Assembly: GCA_965657135.1 (NCBI GenBank)
Contig: CBFHNF010000011.1
Span: 1-64,000 of the forward strand
Origin: HIMB11 sp965657135
GTDB taxonomy: Bacteria; Pseudomonadota; Alphaproteobacteria; Rhodobacterales; Rhodobacteraceae
Direction of reading: 5' to 3'
DNA: 64,000 bases
The notes beneath the pieces were generated by a model. The model did not search any database and was not told the origin of the DNA. It saw nothing but the letters and a program-made list of their open reading frames with translations. This document shows positions 45,400 through 54,178 of the stretch, piece by piece. The translations under genes were made by a program, and so were the position numbers. The number at the start of each line of letters is the position of its first letter. The first letter of the stretch is position 1.

Positions 45400-46728
45400 C
45401 TAACTTAGGGCCGTTTCTGCCGCTAAACCAAGCCTTAACAACCGTTCTTCCTGTAAGGGATGCCCCATCAAACTAACGCCGCAACTTGGAATGCCAGTCG
45501 GCAGCGTCAGGGCACATAGGCCCATCAAATTTGCGATCCTTGTATTGCGAAGTGCCATTAGGTTTTCTGATAAATAGTAAGTTCCATCCGTCAACAGTCG
45601 TTGGATGTTGGGCGGGGTAATTGGAGCAGTGGGCAAAATGACAGCGTCGAACTCCGCAGTTTTCGCAAGATAAGTCAATCGCAATTCATCCAGTGCCTGC
45701 CATGCAGCAACATAATCCGCGGCCGTGAAATCGGCCCCACCCCGAAACCGCTCTAAGATAGGTTCGAACATCAATTCCGGTGTTTCTTCAATTTTGCTGC
45801 CCCAAGTTCCATAAGCCTCTGCTGCAAAAAGAATCGCAGCATGCGCAAATGCGCGCTCAACCTCTATGATGTCTATTTCAACGATTTCAGCACCCGCCGC
45901 GCTAAACTTTGCCACAGCTGTTTCGAACGCCGCTTTCGGGGCATCTCGCAAATCCGTCATTGCAACCGTTTTGAGGATAGCCAAACGCCGCCCCTTTAAG
46001 GTTGTAGGTGTTAAATCGATTGCGCGCGCGCCCTCAAGCATTGCGAAAACCTGCACAGCATCAGCCACATTTTTGGCCAGTGGCCCCACCGTATCAAAAC
46101 GCGCACAAAGAGGCACCACCCCCTCTAGGCTCAGACGACCCGAAGTGGTTTTCAACCCAACCAAATCATTCCAGACGGATGGGATACGAACTGATCCGCC
46201 AGTATCTGATCCAATGGCAACAGGCGCCAGACCAAAGGCAACCGACGCTGCCGCCCCAGAAGATGATCCTCCAGAAACCGCATCAACATCGTGGACACAC
46301 GGAGATGTCGCCGTTTTTGGATTCAATCCCAAGCCCGAAAACGCCAGTTCCGACATATGTGTTTTACCAACACACACGCCACCAAGAGCGGTCGCATTTT
46401 TCAAAACAACGGCATCTTTTGTCGGGACTCGACCCTTTAAAAGGCGCGAACCCGCTTCGGTTTTGATCCCGGCTGTGTCGTATAAATCCTTCCAGCTTAT
46501 AGGCACACCGTCCAAGGGCGAACGTCGCAGTCCCAGGCGCGCGCGCTCTTGAGCATCTTGCGCTTCACAAAGAGCCCGATCTGCGGTCAACTCAGAATAA
46601 ATGCGTGGCGACAGCGGATGCGCCGTTATCGCATCCAAATACGTTTTCGCGATCTCAACAGGTCCCAAGTCACCCCGCTCAATCGCATGACCCAGTTCAG
46701 TTGCCGTAAGTTGCAATATTTCAGACAT
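45400..46728 (-). CDS. amidase signature family protein
   Basis: A 442-aa amidase with the Ser-cisSer-Lys triad: Lys80 in GVPISWKDLYD and the glycine/serine signature VSGGSSSGAAASVAFG, with the nucleophile Ser in GSDTGGSVRIPS. It resembles GatA-like or aryl amidases, but no gatB or gatC is near, so a role in Gln-tRNA formation is unlikely. Its amide substrate is unknown. It diverges from the UbiH-type gene with 84 bases between the starts. Confidence 0.9.
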   Translation of the reverse strand: MSEILQLTATELGHAIERGDLGPVEIAKTYLDAITAHPLSPRIYSELTADRALCEAQDAQERARLGLRRSPLDGVPISWKDLYDTAGIKTEAGSRLLKGRVPTKDAVVLKNATALGGVCVGKTHMSELAFSGLGLNPKTATSPCVHDVDAVSGGSSSGAAASVAFGLAPVAIGSDTGGSVRIPSVWNDLVGLKTTSGRLSLEGVVPLCARFDTVGPLAKNVADAVQVFAMLEGARAIDLTPTTLKGRRLAILKTVAMTDLRDAPKAAFETAVAKFSAAGAEIVEIDIIEVERAFAHAAILFAAEAYGTWGSKIEETPELMFEPILERFRGGADFTAADYVAAWQALDELRLTYLAKTAEFDAVILPTAPITPPNIQRLLTDGTYYLSENLMALRNTRIANLMGLCALTLPTGIPSCGVSLMGHPLQEERLLRLGLAAETALS

Positions 46729-46812
46729 TTATCCACCCCGTTTTATATTTTTCAAAGCCTAGCGGCAATCGTTGCACTGGACAATGCCACAGACAGATGC
46801 ATATGTCGAAGT

Positions 46813-48030
46813 ATGAGCACATCCTATGATATCCTAATCATTGGCGCAGGTCTGAATGGTGCAAGCATGGCGCTTGGCGCCGTGCAATTCGGTCTCAGGG
46901 TCGCGCTCTTTGATTCAAACAAAATCATTGATCAGCTGGATTGCGAATTTGATGGCCGCTCTTATGCATTATCGCTGACATCGGTTCGAATGATGCAGGC
47001 CCTCGGCCTGTGGGACACCCTTACTGAGCATGCCCAACCCATGTTGGATATAAAAGTGTGTGAGGGTCAACTGCCTGATGGACCATCCCCTTTCTTTTTA
47101 CATTTCGACCATAATGAAATTGAGGAAGGACCAATGGGACATATGGTACAAGATCGATACCTTCGTCCAACACTTCAAGCCGCCGTTGATCAAAATGACG
47201 CCATTGATTACTTTGCGGATGTTCGCATCGCGTCGCATATATGCACATCAGAATTCGCACAAGTTACGACCAACACAGGCGCCGAATATCGCGGTCAACT
47301 TTTGATAGCCGCAGACGGGCGTCAAAGCGCAACGGCAACACGTGCACACATACGGCGAAAGGGTTGGGAATATGGTCAAACCGCTTTGGTGTGTGCCATC
47401 GAACATGAACTGCCTCATAATGCCACAGCCTACCAATATTTTATGCCGCAAGGGCCATTGGCTATTTTGCCACTAACACAAAATAGATCGTCCATTGTTT
47501 GGAGCGAAACACATGATCGCGCTCAGGACATTATGAAATTGGATGATGCGTCGTATCTATCGGTGCTACGACCACGGTTCGGGGATTTTTTGGGCGACAT
47601 CAAACTTGCTGGAAAACGATATAACTATCCACTTAGCTTAAGCATCGCCGAAGAATTTGTACGACCAAGACTGGCCCTGATCGGTGACGCGGCGCATGGC
47701 GTACACCCAATTGCAGGCCAAGGTTTAAATGCGGGGCTAAAGGATATCGCCGCGCTTTGTCATGTCCTTCGTGACGCGCGCAAGCGGGGAGAAAATATCG
47801 GCTCGATTGATGTTTTGGAGCGCTATCAAGAATGGCGCCGATTTGATGTGAATATGCTGGCCTTGGCGACGGACGGATTTGACAAACTGTTTTCAAACTC
47901 TAATGCACTGCTGCGCGCAGGTCGCGCGTTGGGACTTGGGATAGTGAATAGTTTACCCAGCTTGCGCAGACGTTTCATTCGCGACGCGGCAGGTATCGGC
48001 GGAACAGAATTACCTTACCTTATGCGTTAA
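46813..48030 (+). CDS. UbiH/UbiF/Coq6-type FAD-dependent monooxygenase
   Basis: A 405-aa flavoprotein monooxygenase of ubiquinone ring hydroxylation. FAD motif ILIIGAGLNGASMALGA is at the N-terminus, the central DG-type motif is LLIAADGRQSATATRA, and the second FAD motif is RLALIGDAAHGVHPIAGQGLN (split over residues 290-310), the UbiH family signature. The ring position oxidised cannot be fixed. The frame is open to 46549, but the ATG at 46813 (MSTSYDILII) places the FAD motif correctly. The stop overlaps the convergent Trm112 gene. Confidence 0.92.
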   Translation: MSTSYDILIIGAGLNGASMALGAVQFGLRVALFDSNKIIDQLDCEFDGRSYALSLTSVRMMQALGLWDTLTEHAQPMLDIKVCEGQLPDGPSPFFLHFDHNEIEEGPMGHMVQDRYLRPTLQAAVDQNDAIDYFADVRIASHICTSEFAQVTTNTGAEYRGQLLIAADGRQSATATRAHIRRKGWEYGQTALVCAIEHELPHNATAYQYFMPQGPLAILPLTQNRSSIVWSETHDRAQDIMKLDDASYLSVLRPRFGDFLGDIKLAGKRYNYPLSLSIAEEFVRPRLALIGDAAHGVHPIAGQGLNAGLKDIAALCHVLRDARKRGENIGSIDVLERYQEWRRFDVNMLALATDGFDKLFSNSNALLRAGRALGLGIVNSLPSLRRRFIRDAAGIGGTELPYLMR

Positions 48031-48218
48031 ACAGCGCCGTCAATCGAACGGGCCTGATCCACCAACATAATGGGTATTCCATCGCGGATTGGAAACGCCA
48101 GATTGGCTTTTTTCGAAATCAATTCTTGTCGATCACTGTCATATTCCAGTGTGGTTTGTGTCGAAGGGCAAATAAGTGCCTCTAGCATCCTGCGATCAAA
48201 TTGCGGAGTGTCTGTCAT
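48027..48218 (-). CDS. Trm112 family protein
   Basis: A 63-aa zinc-ribbon-like protein of the Trm112/YcaR family, small partners of methyltransferases. The pattern FDRRMLEALICPSTQTTLEYD and AFPIRDGIPIMLVDQAR is clear. Only one Cys of the usual zinc set remains, as often seen in proteobacterial members. Its ATG overlaps the stop of the LON-domain gene (ATGA), and its stop overlaps the monooxygenase stop. Confidence 0.92.
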   Translation of the reverse strand: MTDTPQFDRRMLEALICPSTQTTLEYDSDRQELISKKANLAFPIRDGIPIMLVDQARSIDGAV

Positions 48219-48844
48219 TGAATAATATCCTCTCCTGTACCACTACGAAGACTGTATTCAATCAGCGTAATAAGCGTTTCGCGTCTGGTGATCAATGAGG
48301 GTGCTTCCAACAGAGCTTGTTTATCTTCAGCTTCGAAATCAAGTAGCATGGACAGTGAATTGATCAACAACTCGTCTTCTGCTTCTTTCATCGCGTCCCA
48401 ATCTGTAGATAACCCGCGCCCATCAAAATAGCGCTGCAATAATTTAAACAACGCCTCACGGTTTAAGTGTTTGTCAGTTTCTGCTTGCTTACGATCTGCG
48501 TCAAAACCATCCCATTCAACATTAAATTTGCGATATGGGGTGAAGCCCTCAATCTCATCTGTTATGCGATAACGCGACACACCTGTCAGAGTAATCATGT
48601 AGCGACCATCCTCGGTCTCGGAGAATTGTGTCAGCCGACCCGCACATCCGATCATATGCAATCGCTCGTCACTTGCTGGTTGAATCATACCGATCAATCG
48701 CCCAGATGTCTTCATCGCGTCCTCAACCATGCTCAGGTATCTTGGTTCGAATATATGCAGAGGAAGGCGTGAACGCGGCAATAGCACCGCGTTTGGGAGC
48801 GGAAACAGAGGGATACTGTCGGGTAAATCAAATGAAAATGCCAT
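48215..48844 (-). CDS. LON peptidase substrate-binding domain protein
   Basis: A 209-aa protein made of the N-terminal domain of Lon without ATPase or protease parts. The domain opens with IPLFPLPNAVLLPRSRLPLHIFEPRYL (residues 12-38) and has GRLIGMIQPAS and GCAGRLTQFSETEDGRYMIT. It is coupled to the Trm112 gene. Free-standing LON-N proteins are common in alphaproteobacteria and have no known activity. Confidence 0.92.
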   Translation of the reverse strand: MAFSFDLPDSIPLFPLPNAVLLPRSRLPLHIFEPRYLSMVEDAMKTSGRLIGMIQPASDERLHMIGCAGRLTQFSETEDGRYMITLTGVSRYRITDEIEGFTPYRKFNVEWDGFDADRKQAETDKHLNREALFKLLQRYFDGRGLSTDWDAMKEAEDELLINSLSMLLDFEAEDKQALLEAPSLITRRETLITLIEYSLRSGTGEDIIQ

Positions 48845-48870
48845 GCGCTTAAGTTAGCTCTGAATTTGAT

Positions 48871-49782
48871 TTAAGCAAATATCATCGAACTCAGTCTGCG
48901 ACGGCCGTTTAACACTATGGGATCGTTCGCTTTTAATGCATCAAATATTGTGAACAGCTGAGTTTTCGCCGCACCGTCGTTCCATTCTCGATCACGTCGA
49001 AACAATTGCAACAATTGATCTACTGCTTCGTCGACCTGACCAGCGGCGTGCAATGCCTGTGCGTAATCAAACCGCGCCTGGTGATCGTTTTCGTTTGCTT
49101 CGACAGCCGCCAACAATTCACCAAGCGGCCCTGCATCTGCCGCCTGACGCGCCAAGGCTAATTGTGCATGTGCTGCGTCAATTTCTGGGGCCTGTGAAAT
49201 CTCGACGGGTACACCGTTTAAAACAGCCTCTGCCTGATCCAAATCTTCGATCGCCATATAAGCGCGTGCCAAACCACTATAGGCGGGTGCGGACATCGTG
49301 TCTTCTCCCAAAATAGCCGCGAAGGTTTCGACTGCGTCTGCAGCAGCACCTTCGTTTAGCATCTGTTCCGCCGCTTCAATCGCGTCATCTAGCCCGCCAT
49401 CGATTGAACCACCCGCTACCTCGATCACACGCTCAACGAATGCCTTGATCTCAGAACCAGGCAAGGCACCTTGAAATCCATCAATGGGTTGACCCTGATA
49501 GAACGCGTAAACTGTTGGAATAGATTGCACTCGCATTTGGCCTGCGATCATTTGGTTTTCGTCAACGTTGACTTTTGCCATTTTCACCGCGCCCTTTGCC
49601 TCAAGAACGGCAGCTTCAAGGGCGGGACCAAGCGTTTTACAAGGTCCACACCACGGTGCCCAAAAATCCACGATGACAGGTGTGGTTTGACTTGCGTCAA
49701 CCACGGCTTCCATAAAATTCGCTTCGCTAACATCTTGGATCAAATCATCCGCTGCGGGGACTGATGTACCTAATTCTAACAT
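48871..49782 (-). CDS. thioredoxin-TPR co-chaperone (CnoX/YbbN-like)
   Basis: A 303-aa protein. The N-terminal thioredoxin domain (about residues 18-125) has WAPWCGPCKTLGPAL with Cys45 and Cys48, so it keeps the CxxC that E. coli CnoX lacks. A TPR-like helical region (about 130-300) follows, with EAAEQMLNEGAAADAVETF and AAGQVDEAVDQLLQLF. CnoX proteins protect clients from oxidation and pass them to GroEL. It lies 26 bases before the LON-domain gene. Confidence 0.92.
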   Translation of the reverse strand: MLELGTSVPAADDLIQDVSEANFMEAVVDASQTTPVIVDFWAPWCGPCKTLGPALEAAVLEAKGAVKMAKVNVDENQMIAGQMRVQSIPTVYAFYQGQPIDGFQGALPGSEIKAFVERVIEVAGGSIDGGLDDAIEAAEQMLNEGAAADAVETFAAILGEDTMSAPAYSGLARAYMAIEDLDQAEAVLNGVPVEISQAPEIDAAHAQLALARQAADAGPLGELLAAVEANENDHQARFDYAQALHAAGQVDEAVDQLLQLFRRDREWNDGAAKTQLFTIFDALKANDPIVLNGRRRLSSMIFA

Positions 49783-49837
49783 GGGCTATGCCTCGTTTTT
49801 AAATTCTGCCTCTTATATGGCGCGTTATGTAACAAAT

Positions 49838-50626
49838 TCAAAGGTCAAAACTCGCGAAAACTGGGGCGTGGTCACTGGGCTGCTCCCATCCACGCACATG
49901 TCGCAGAATACGACTAGAATGTGCAGTTCCCGAAATCTCAGGTGTTGCCCATATGTGATCCAACCTGCGACCCTTGTCTGCGGTGTCCCAATCTTTTGCG
50001 CGATAGGACCACCATGAATACAACAAACCGTCCGGAATATCCTGTCGCGTAACGTCCACCCAATTACCTGCACGTTGGACCTGAGATAAATGCGCGACCT
50101 CAATCGGGGTGTGACTGACTATTTTCAGCATTTTTTTGTGATCCCAAACATCATCTTCGCGTGGTGCAATATTCAAATCACCTACCAATATCGCCTTGTT
50201 TGGTGGATTGGTGGTAAAATGGTCCCTCATATCCGTGAGGTAATCCAATTTTTGCCCAAATTTAATGTTTTTTTCACGATCAGGCTCATCACCGCCTGCG
50301 GGCACATAGAAGTTATGAATGGTCACCCCATTTTCCAATGTACCCGCGACATGACGTGCATGATCTAAGCCTGCGAATTCATAGCGGCCCGCTTCTTGGA
50401 TCGGAGTTTTCGAAAATATTGCGACGCCGTTGTATCCTTTTTGACCATTTGCAACAAAGTACGGATACCCCAACTCAGCGAATTCATCCGTTGGCATTTT
50501 GTTCACCGGCGATTTGCATTCTTGCAGACACAGAACATCTGGCCCTTCTTCTCGCATCAGGTCCATGACCAAATTTTTACGTAGTCGAACCGAATTGATG
50601 TTCCATGTGGCAAGGGTAAAGGTCAC
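49838..50626 (-). CDS. xthA: exodeoxyribonuclease III
   Basis: AP endonuclease and 3' exonuclease of base excision repair. The 262-aa protein has FTLATWNINSVRLR, the metal Glu in LQECKSP, the active site Asp and Asn in ILVGDLNIAPREDDVWDH, and the catalytic His in QPSDHAPVFA. The start is GTG at 50626, seven bases after an AGGAGCG site. It is followed by the thioredoxin gene after 55 bases. Confidence 0.94.
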   Translation of the reverse strand: MTFTLATWNINSVRLRKNLVMDLMREEGPDVLCLQECKSPVNKMPTDEFAELGYPYFVANGQKGYNGVAIFSKTPIQEAGRYEFAGLDHARHVAGTLENGVTIHNFYVPAGGDEPDREKNIKFGQKLDYLTDMRDHFTTNPPNKAILVGDLNIAPREDDVWDHKKMLKIVSHTPIEVAHLSQVQRAGNWVDVTRQDIPDGLLYSWWSYRAKDWDTADKGRRLDHIWATPEISGTAHSSRILRHVRGWEQPSDHAPVFASFDL

Positions 50627-50685
50627 GCCGCGCTCCTGTTTGATGTTGATACACTGACATATGATAAACGTGACGTTAAATGCAA

Positions 50686-51069
50686 TCAGCTGTTGTAAGA
50701 GACAACTTCAATTTCAAGTCCGGTATCGTCATAAAAATAAAATCTGCGTCCTGGTTCGTAATCTGCATGCATATGCGGATGAAAACCTGCCGATTTGACG
50801 CGTGTTTCAATTTCATTCAAATCATCAACGACGATCCCAATGTGATTAACGTGTCCCGCCAATGAATACGACCGCTGATAAGGCGATATTTTCACCCCAG
50901 ATTTATAGATAGCGATGTAATAATCAGGATTTCCAACATGAATGCTATACCCACCATTTTGCGTCTCTCCCTCCCAAAGTATCGTCCATCCAAAGACTTT
51001 TTGCATCCAATTTGATGTTTTTTGAGGGTTAGGGCTTGTCACGTTCACATGTTCTAAACGAATATACAT
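50686..51069 (-). CDS. VOC family protein, likely a SoxR-controlled glyoxalase-like enzyme
   Basis: A 127-aa single VOC-fold protein. The motif order is IRLEHVNVTSPNPQKTSNWM, GYSIHVGNPDYYIAIYKSG, NHIGIVVDDLNEIETRVKSAG and FYFYDDTGLEIEVVSY, with His, His and Glu candidates for a metal site. Glyoxalases and bleomycin or fosfomycin resistance proteins share this fold; the substrate is unknown. It is divergent from soxR, and the promoter between them has the features of a SoxR target, which suggests induction by redox-cycling compounds. The ribosome site is AAGGATC. Confidence 0.88.
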   Translation of the reverse strand: MYIRLEHVNVTSPNPQKTSNWMQKVFGWTILWEGETQNGGYSIHVGNPDYYIAIYKSGVKISPYQRSYSLAGHVNHIGIVVDDLNEIETRVKSAGFHPHMHADYEPGRRFYFYDDTGLEIEVVSYNS

Positions 51070-51104
51070 ATTATCGATCCTTTTATTTTTTATGATCGAC
51101 GAAG

Positions 51105-51135
51105 CTTATAAATGCTCAACTATACTTTAGATCAA
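51105..51135 (-). promoter_or_regulatory. SoxR-type promoter of the VOC gene
   Basis: On the minus strand, -35 TTGATC (51135-51130) and -10 TATAAG (51110-51105) are exactly 19 bases apart, the long spacer diagnostic of MerR-family activated promoters. Inside it lies the dyad CTAAAGTATAGTTGAG (51130-51115). That matches 12 of 16 positions of the SoxR box core CTCAAGTTAACTTGAG and is itself symmetric at 12 of 16. The soxR start is 13 bases beyond. Confidence 0.7.
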
Positions 51136-51147
51136 GGACTTTTTTTA

Positions 51148-51579
51148 ATGTCAGAAATTTCAATTGGGGCATTGTCGCATCGGACAGGATTGCCCGTTTC
51201 AACAATTCGTTTTTATGATGATAACGGATTAATTCAATCAAATCGAAACGGCGGTGGTCACCGACGATTTGAGCGCGCGCAAATCAGGCGCGTCAGTTTC
51301 ATAATCGCCGCCCAAAAATTTGGATACACACTGCCTCAGATAAAAGAATTATTGACGTCTTTGCCTCACGAACGCACCCCAACTGCAGAAGACTGGGCAG
51401 TGCTTTCAGAAATCTTTAGTGTAAGTTTGGATGAGAAAATAGAGAAGCTTCGGAAATTGCGGGATACATTATCAAGCTGTATTGGCTGCGGCTGTCTATC
51501 TCTGAAAAATTGTAAGCTGTATAACCCAAACGACGTAATGGGGCAGGACGGATCTGGACCACGACGGTTGGACTTATAA
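51148..51579 (+). CDS. soxR: redox-sensitive transcriptional activator SoxR
   Basis: A 143-aa MerR-family regulator. The N-terminal winged helix has SIGALSHRTGLPVSTIRFYD and RRFERAQIRRVSFI. A dimerisation helix follows at about 80-110. The [2Fe-2S] cluster cysteines Cys111, Cys114, Cys116 and Cys122 form CIGCGCLSLKNC, the exact SoxR spacing. The start at 51148 has AAGGA nine bases upstream; the in-frame ATG at 51112 is inside the operator. It probably senses redox-cycling molecules through cluster oxidation and acts on the divergent VOC gene. Confidence 0.95.
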   Translation: MSEISIGALSHRTGLPVSTIRFYDDNGLIQSNRNGGGHRRFERAQIRRVSFIIAAQKFGYTLPQIKELLTSLPHERTPTAEDWAVLSEIFSVSLDEKIEKLRKLRDTLSSCIGCGCLSLKNCKLYNPNDVMGQDGSGPRRLDL

Positions 51580-51580
51580 A

Positions 51581-51604
51581 AAAGACCCGAGCAAAGCTCG
51601 GGTC
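51581..51604 (-). terminator. intrinsic terminator for the response-regulator transcript
   Basis: A perfect nine-base stem GACCCGAGC (51584-51592) and GCTCGGGTC (51596-51604) with an AAA loop. On the minus strand it is followed by six T. It lies 120 bases beyond the stop of the minus-strand response regulator. The plus-strand side has no T-tract, but the hairpin starts four bases after the soxR stop and may also help end soxR transcription. Confidence 0.8.
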
Positions 51605-51723
51605 AGTCCAACAGGGAGGAAGCATATCTATTCCCGGATATGCGCGGGATTCGTCTCATCTTACAACCTCAGTAACGTCAACATACTAGCAAATATTATA
51701 CGTTTCGTTAACACCACTTATCA

Positions 51724-52410
51724 TCATGACACTAGTTTATAGCCACCAGATTCGGTAACAAGAAGGCGAGCGTGTGACGGATCTGGTTCAATTTTCTGAC
51801 GCAACCGATAAATATGGGTCTCTAATGTATGTGTCGTCACACCCGCATTATATCCCCAAACTTCATGTAATAACTGCTCTCGTGGGACAACGCCTTCGGG
51901 TGATCTATGCAAAAATTTCAGTATGTTAGTTTCTTTCTCAGTCAGTCGAACCTTTTTGCCATCTTCGCATGTTAGCAACTTCGCACTTGGCTTAAACATG
52001 TAAGGACCGATTGCAAATGTGGCATCCTCGGATTGTTCATGTTGGCGTAATTGCGCACGGATTCGGGCCAACAAGACAGGGAATTTGAACGGCTTTGTCA
52101 CATAATCGTTGGCACCCGCATCTAACCCAAGAATTGTGTCTGAATCCGTATCGTGTCCGGTAAGCATAATGATCGGCGCCTTGATGCCCTGTTTTCGCAT
52201 CCATTTGCATAATTCACGACCATCAGTATCGGGCAAGCCAACATCCAACATAATCAGGTCATAGTCCGCACCCTTGGCATGCACTTGCGCCTCTGCTCCA
52301 TTTGCTGCTTCAGCAACTTCGAACTCATCCAAAAGGATCAACTGTTCAGCAAGCGCTTCGCGCAAGTCATCATCATCATCAACAAGTAAGATATTCTTAA
52401 GCTGTGCCAT
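51724..52410 (-). CDS. OmpR/PhoB family response regulator, no kinase nearby
   Basis: A 228-aa two-domain regulator. The receiver (residues 5-120) has the acidic DDDDD cluster, the phosphoacceptor Asp56 in LIMLDVGLPDTDG, MLTGHDTDSD and the KPFKFPVLLARIRAQL end. The winged-helix output domain (about 130-228) has KKVRLTEKETNILKFLH and THTLETHIYRLRQKIE. No histidine kinase is adjacent, so it is an orphan by context. Its ATG faces ribA over a 167-base region holding a TGAAACATT direct repeat that may be its binding site. The regulon is unknown. Confidence 0.93.
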   Translation of the reverse strand: MAQLKNILLVDDDDDLREALAEQLILLDEFEVAEAANGAEAQVHAKGADYDLIMLDVGLPDTDGRELCKWMRKQGIKAPIIMLTGHDTDSDTILGLDAGANDYVTKPFKFPVLLARIRAQLRQHEQSEDATFAIGPYMFKPSAKLLTCEDGKKVRLTEKETNILKFLHRSPEGVVPREQLLHEVWGYNAGVTTHTLETHIYRLRQKIEPDPSHARLLVTESGGYKLVS

Positions 52411-52506
52411 TGTGTTCTCCTATTGCTGAGAAGATGAAGTTAACACACTGCTTTCACAAGGTTGAGCAGATCAATTTCACATCAATGTGTCGAAAACCCT
52501 GTATTT

Positions 52507-52536
52507 TGAAACATTTCCCGCAAAAAATGAAACATT
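52507..52536. repeat. direct repeat TGAAACATT between response regulator and ribA
   Basis: TGAAACATT occurs at 52507-52515 and again at 52528-52536, 21 bases apart (two helical turns), and a weaker copy TGTAAAATT follows at 52551. OmpR-type regulators bind direct repeats, so autoregulation or control of ribA is possible. No function is shown. Confidence 0.4.
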
Positions 52537-52577
52537 CGCCCGTTCCACTTTGTAAAATTTCCCGCTACACAAAAGAT

Positions 52578-53669
52578 ATGAGCACCTTTGGACTGGACAC
52601 TTCGCAGAAACTATCTCGCGCGCGCGCCGATCTGCGGATGGGCGCACCAGTCATTGTTGTGGGTTCATCTGCAGTGCTTTTTTATGCAGCTGAGGTATTG
52701 GACAACGCACGATTTTCCGATCTAAGGGATTTTTCATCTGATGTTCGCATGATTGTTTCGACACGCAGGGCCGAAACGTTGAAAATTGCTTGTTATGATG
52801 GCGCCTATGCACAGGTTTCTATTCCTACAGACCGCGACCTAAGATGGATAAAAGCAGTGGCTGATCCCTCAAGTGATTTGTCGGTCGGCCCATTGGGGCC
52901 CTTTCAAGTATTGCGTAACACTGCAATCGGGGGTGAAGGCGCGGCACTTGCCCTATTAAAATCAGCCGAACTGTTACCGGCGGCCATTGTCTGCGAAATC
53001 ACAAATCCTGCTGAATTCGCTTATGAACATGGTCTTAGTCTGGTCCACGAAAAAGATATTGAAACAGGCGTACATCAACATCCAAACTTCGCTGACATGA
53101 TTGTCGCACGTCTTCCAATTCAGGACAGCGATCAAGGACGTTTGCATATATTTCGCCCTCCGACGGGCGATTCAGAACATTATGCTATGGAAATTGGCCA
53201 GCCCGACCGATCAAAGCCTGTGCTGGTCAGGTTACATTCTGCATGCTTTACAGGTGACTTATTGGGCAGCCTAAAATGTGATTGTGGACCTCAACTGCGC
53301 GGGGCACTGGCACATATGGGCGCCGAAGGTCACGGCATTTTGTTATACCTAAATCAAGAAGGACGCGGAATTGGACTGACCAATAAAATGCGCGCCTATT
53401 CGTTACAAGACAAAGGTTTTGACACGGTAGAGGCCAATCATCGATTGGGCTTTGAAGACGATGAACGCGACTTTAGAATTGGAGCCGCGCTACTGCGTGA
53501 TTTGGGGATTTCCGACATTCGCCTGATGACCAACAATCCTAAGAAAATTGAAATGATGAAAAAACAAGGGATTGAAGTTTCTGAGCGCGTTCCATTGCGC
53601 GTGGGCGAAAGCGCGCACAATCGTGCCTATCTGGCGACCAAGGCTGCAAAATCAGGTCATCTGTTCTAA
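52578..53669 (+). CDS. ribA: GTP cyclohydrolase II
   Basis: Opens the GTP ring to start riboflavin synthesis. The 363-aa protein carries a C-terminal RibA domain (about 165-363) with the zinc site FTGDLLGSLKCDCGPQLRG, GILLYLNQEGRGIGLTNKMR and the MTNNPKKIEMMKKQGIEV end. The N-terminal 150 residues are an unusual extension without DHBP synthase motifs, as found in other Rhodobacterales RibA. The ATG at 52578 is preferred to the far upstream open frame at 52404, although its ribosome site is weak. It overlaps the L,D-transpeptidase start by one base. Confidence 0.92.
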   Translation: MSTFGLDTSQKLSRARADLRMGAPVIVVGSSAVLFYAAEVLDNARFSDLRDFSSDVRMIVSTRRAETLKIACYDGAYAQVSIPTDRDLRWIKAVADPSSDLSVGPLGPFQVLRNTAIGGEGAALALLKSAELLPAAIVCEITNPAEFAYEHGLSLVHEKDIETGVHQHPNFADMIVARLPIQDSDQGRLHIFRPPTGDSEHYAMEIGQPDRSKPVLVRLHSACFTGDLLGSLKCDCGPQLRGALAHMGAEGHGILLYLNQEGRGIGLTNKMRAYSLQDKGFDTVEANHRLGFEDDERDFRIGAALLRDLGISDIRLMTNNPKKIEMMKKQGIEVSERVPLRVGESAHNRAYLATKAAKSGHLF

Positions 53670-54178
53670 TGGACATGATACTAACGCCGCGTGGTTTGCG
53701 AATGGGTCAACGCATATTCCCCTGCAGCATCGGATTCGGCGGATTAACGCATCATAAACGCGAAGGAGATCGTTCCACCCCTATTGGCAATCATGGCATC
53801 ATTAGTATGCTTTATCGTCCTGATCGCATGGCACCTCCCACAGATTGGGCGCGACCAATCAAACCGGGGGACTTATGGTCGGATGATGCACGCGACGTGG
53901 ACTACAATCTGATGGTGCGTGTGCCGCATCACTATTCGCATGAACACCTGCGACGACCTGATCCAATGTATGATTTGATTATTTTGACCAATTGGAATTG
54001 GCCCTATCCGATAAAGGGCGCAGGTTCGGCAATTTTCATCCATGAATGGCGACGCCCGCATGCACCAACTGCGGGCTGCATCGGACTAAGTCGGACAAAT
54101 TTGTTGTGGGTCGCACAGCGCATTCGATACGAAACGCGCCTGATTATCCCGCCGCTGGCACCCGCGCTCCGAAAATAG
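53669..54178 (+). CDS. L,D-transpeptidase family protein
   Basis: A 169-aa YkuD-type protein. The catalytic box is IFIHEWRRPHAPTAGCIGLS with His125 and Cys137, a shortened form of the H-x14-S-x-G-C pattern. The N-terminus (MDMILTPRGLRMGQRIFPCS) has no signal peptide, so its location is unclear; some family members are cytosolic or use other export routes. Its ATG shares a base with the ribA stop. It overlaps the convergent YggS gene by 35 bases at the 3' ends. Confidence 0.9.
   Translation: MDMILTPRGLRMGQRIFPCSIGFGGLTHHKREGDRSTPIGNHGIISMLYRPDRMAPPTDWARPIKPGDLWSDDARDVDYNLMVRVPHHYSHEHLRRPDPMYDLIILTNWNWPYPIKGAGSAIFIHEWRRPHAPTAGCIGLSRTNLLWVAQRIRYETRLIIPPLAPALRK

Noticed and set aside
46549..46812. 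88-codon N-terminal extension of the UbiH-type monooxygenase
   Set aside because: It would put the FAD-binding motif far from the N-terminus and overlaps the divergent amidase gene.
52404..52577. 58-codon N-terminal extension of RibA
   Set aside because: It overlaps the response regulator start and the direct repeats, and the residues are not RibA-like.
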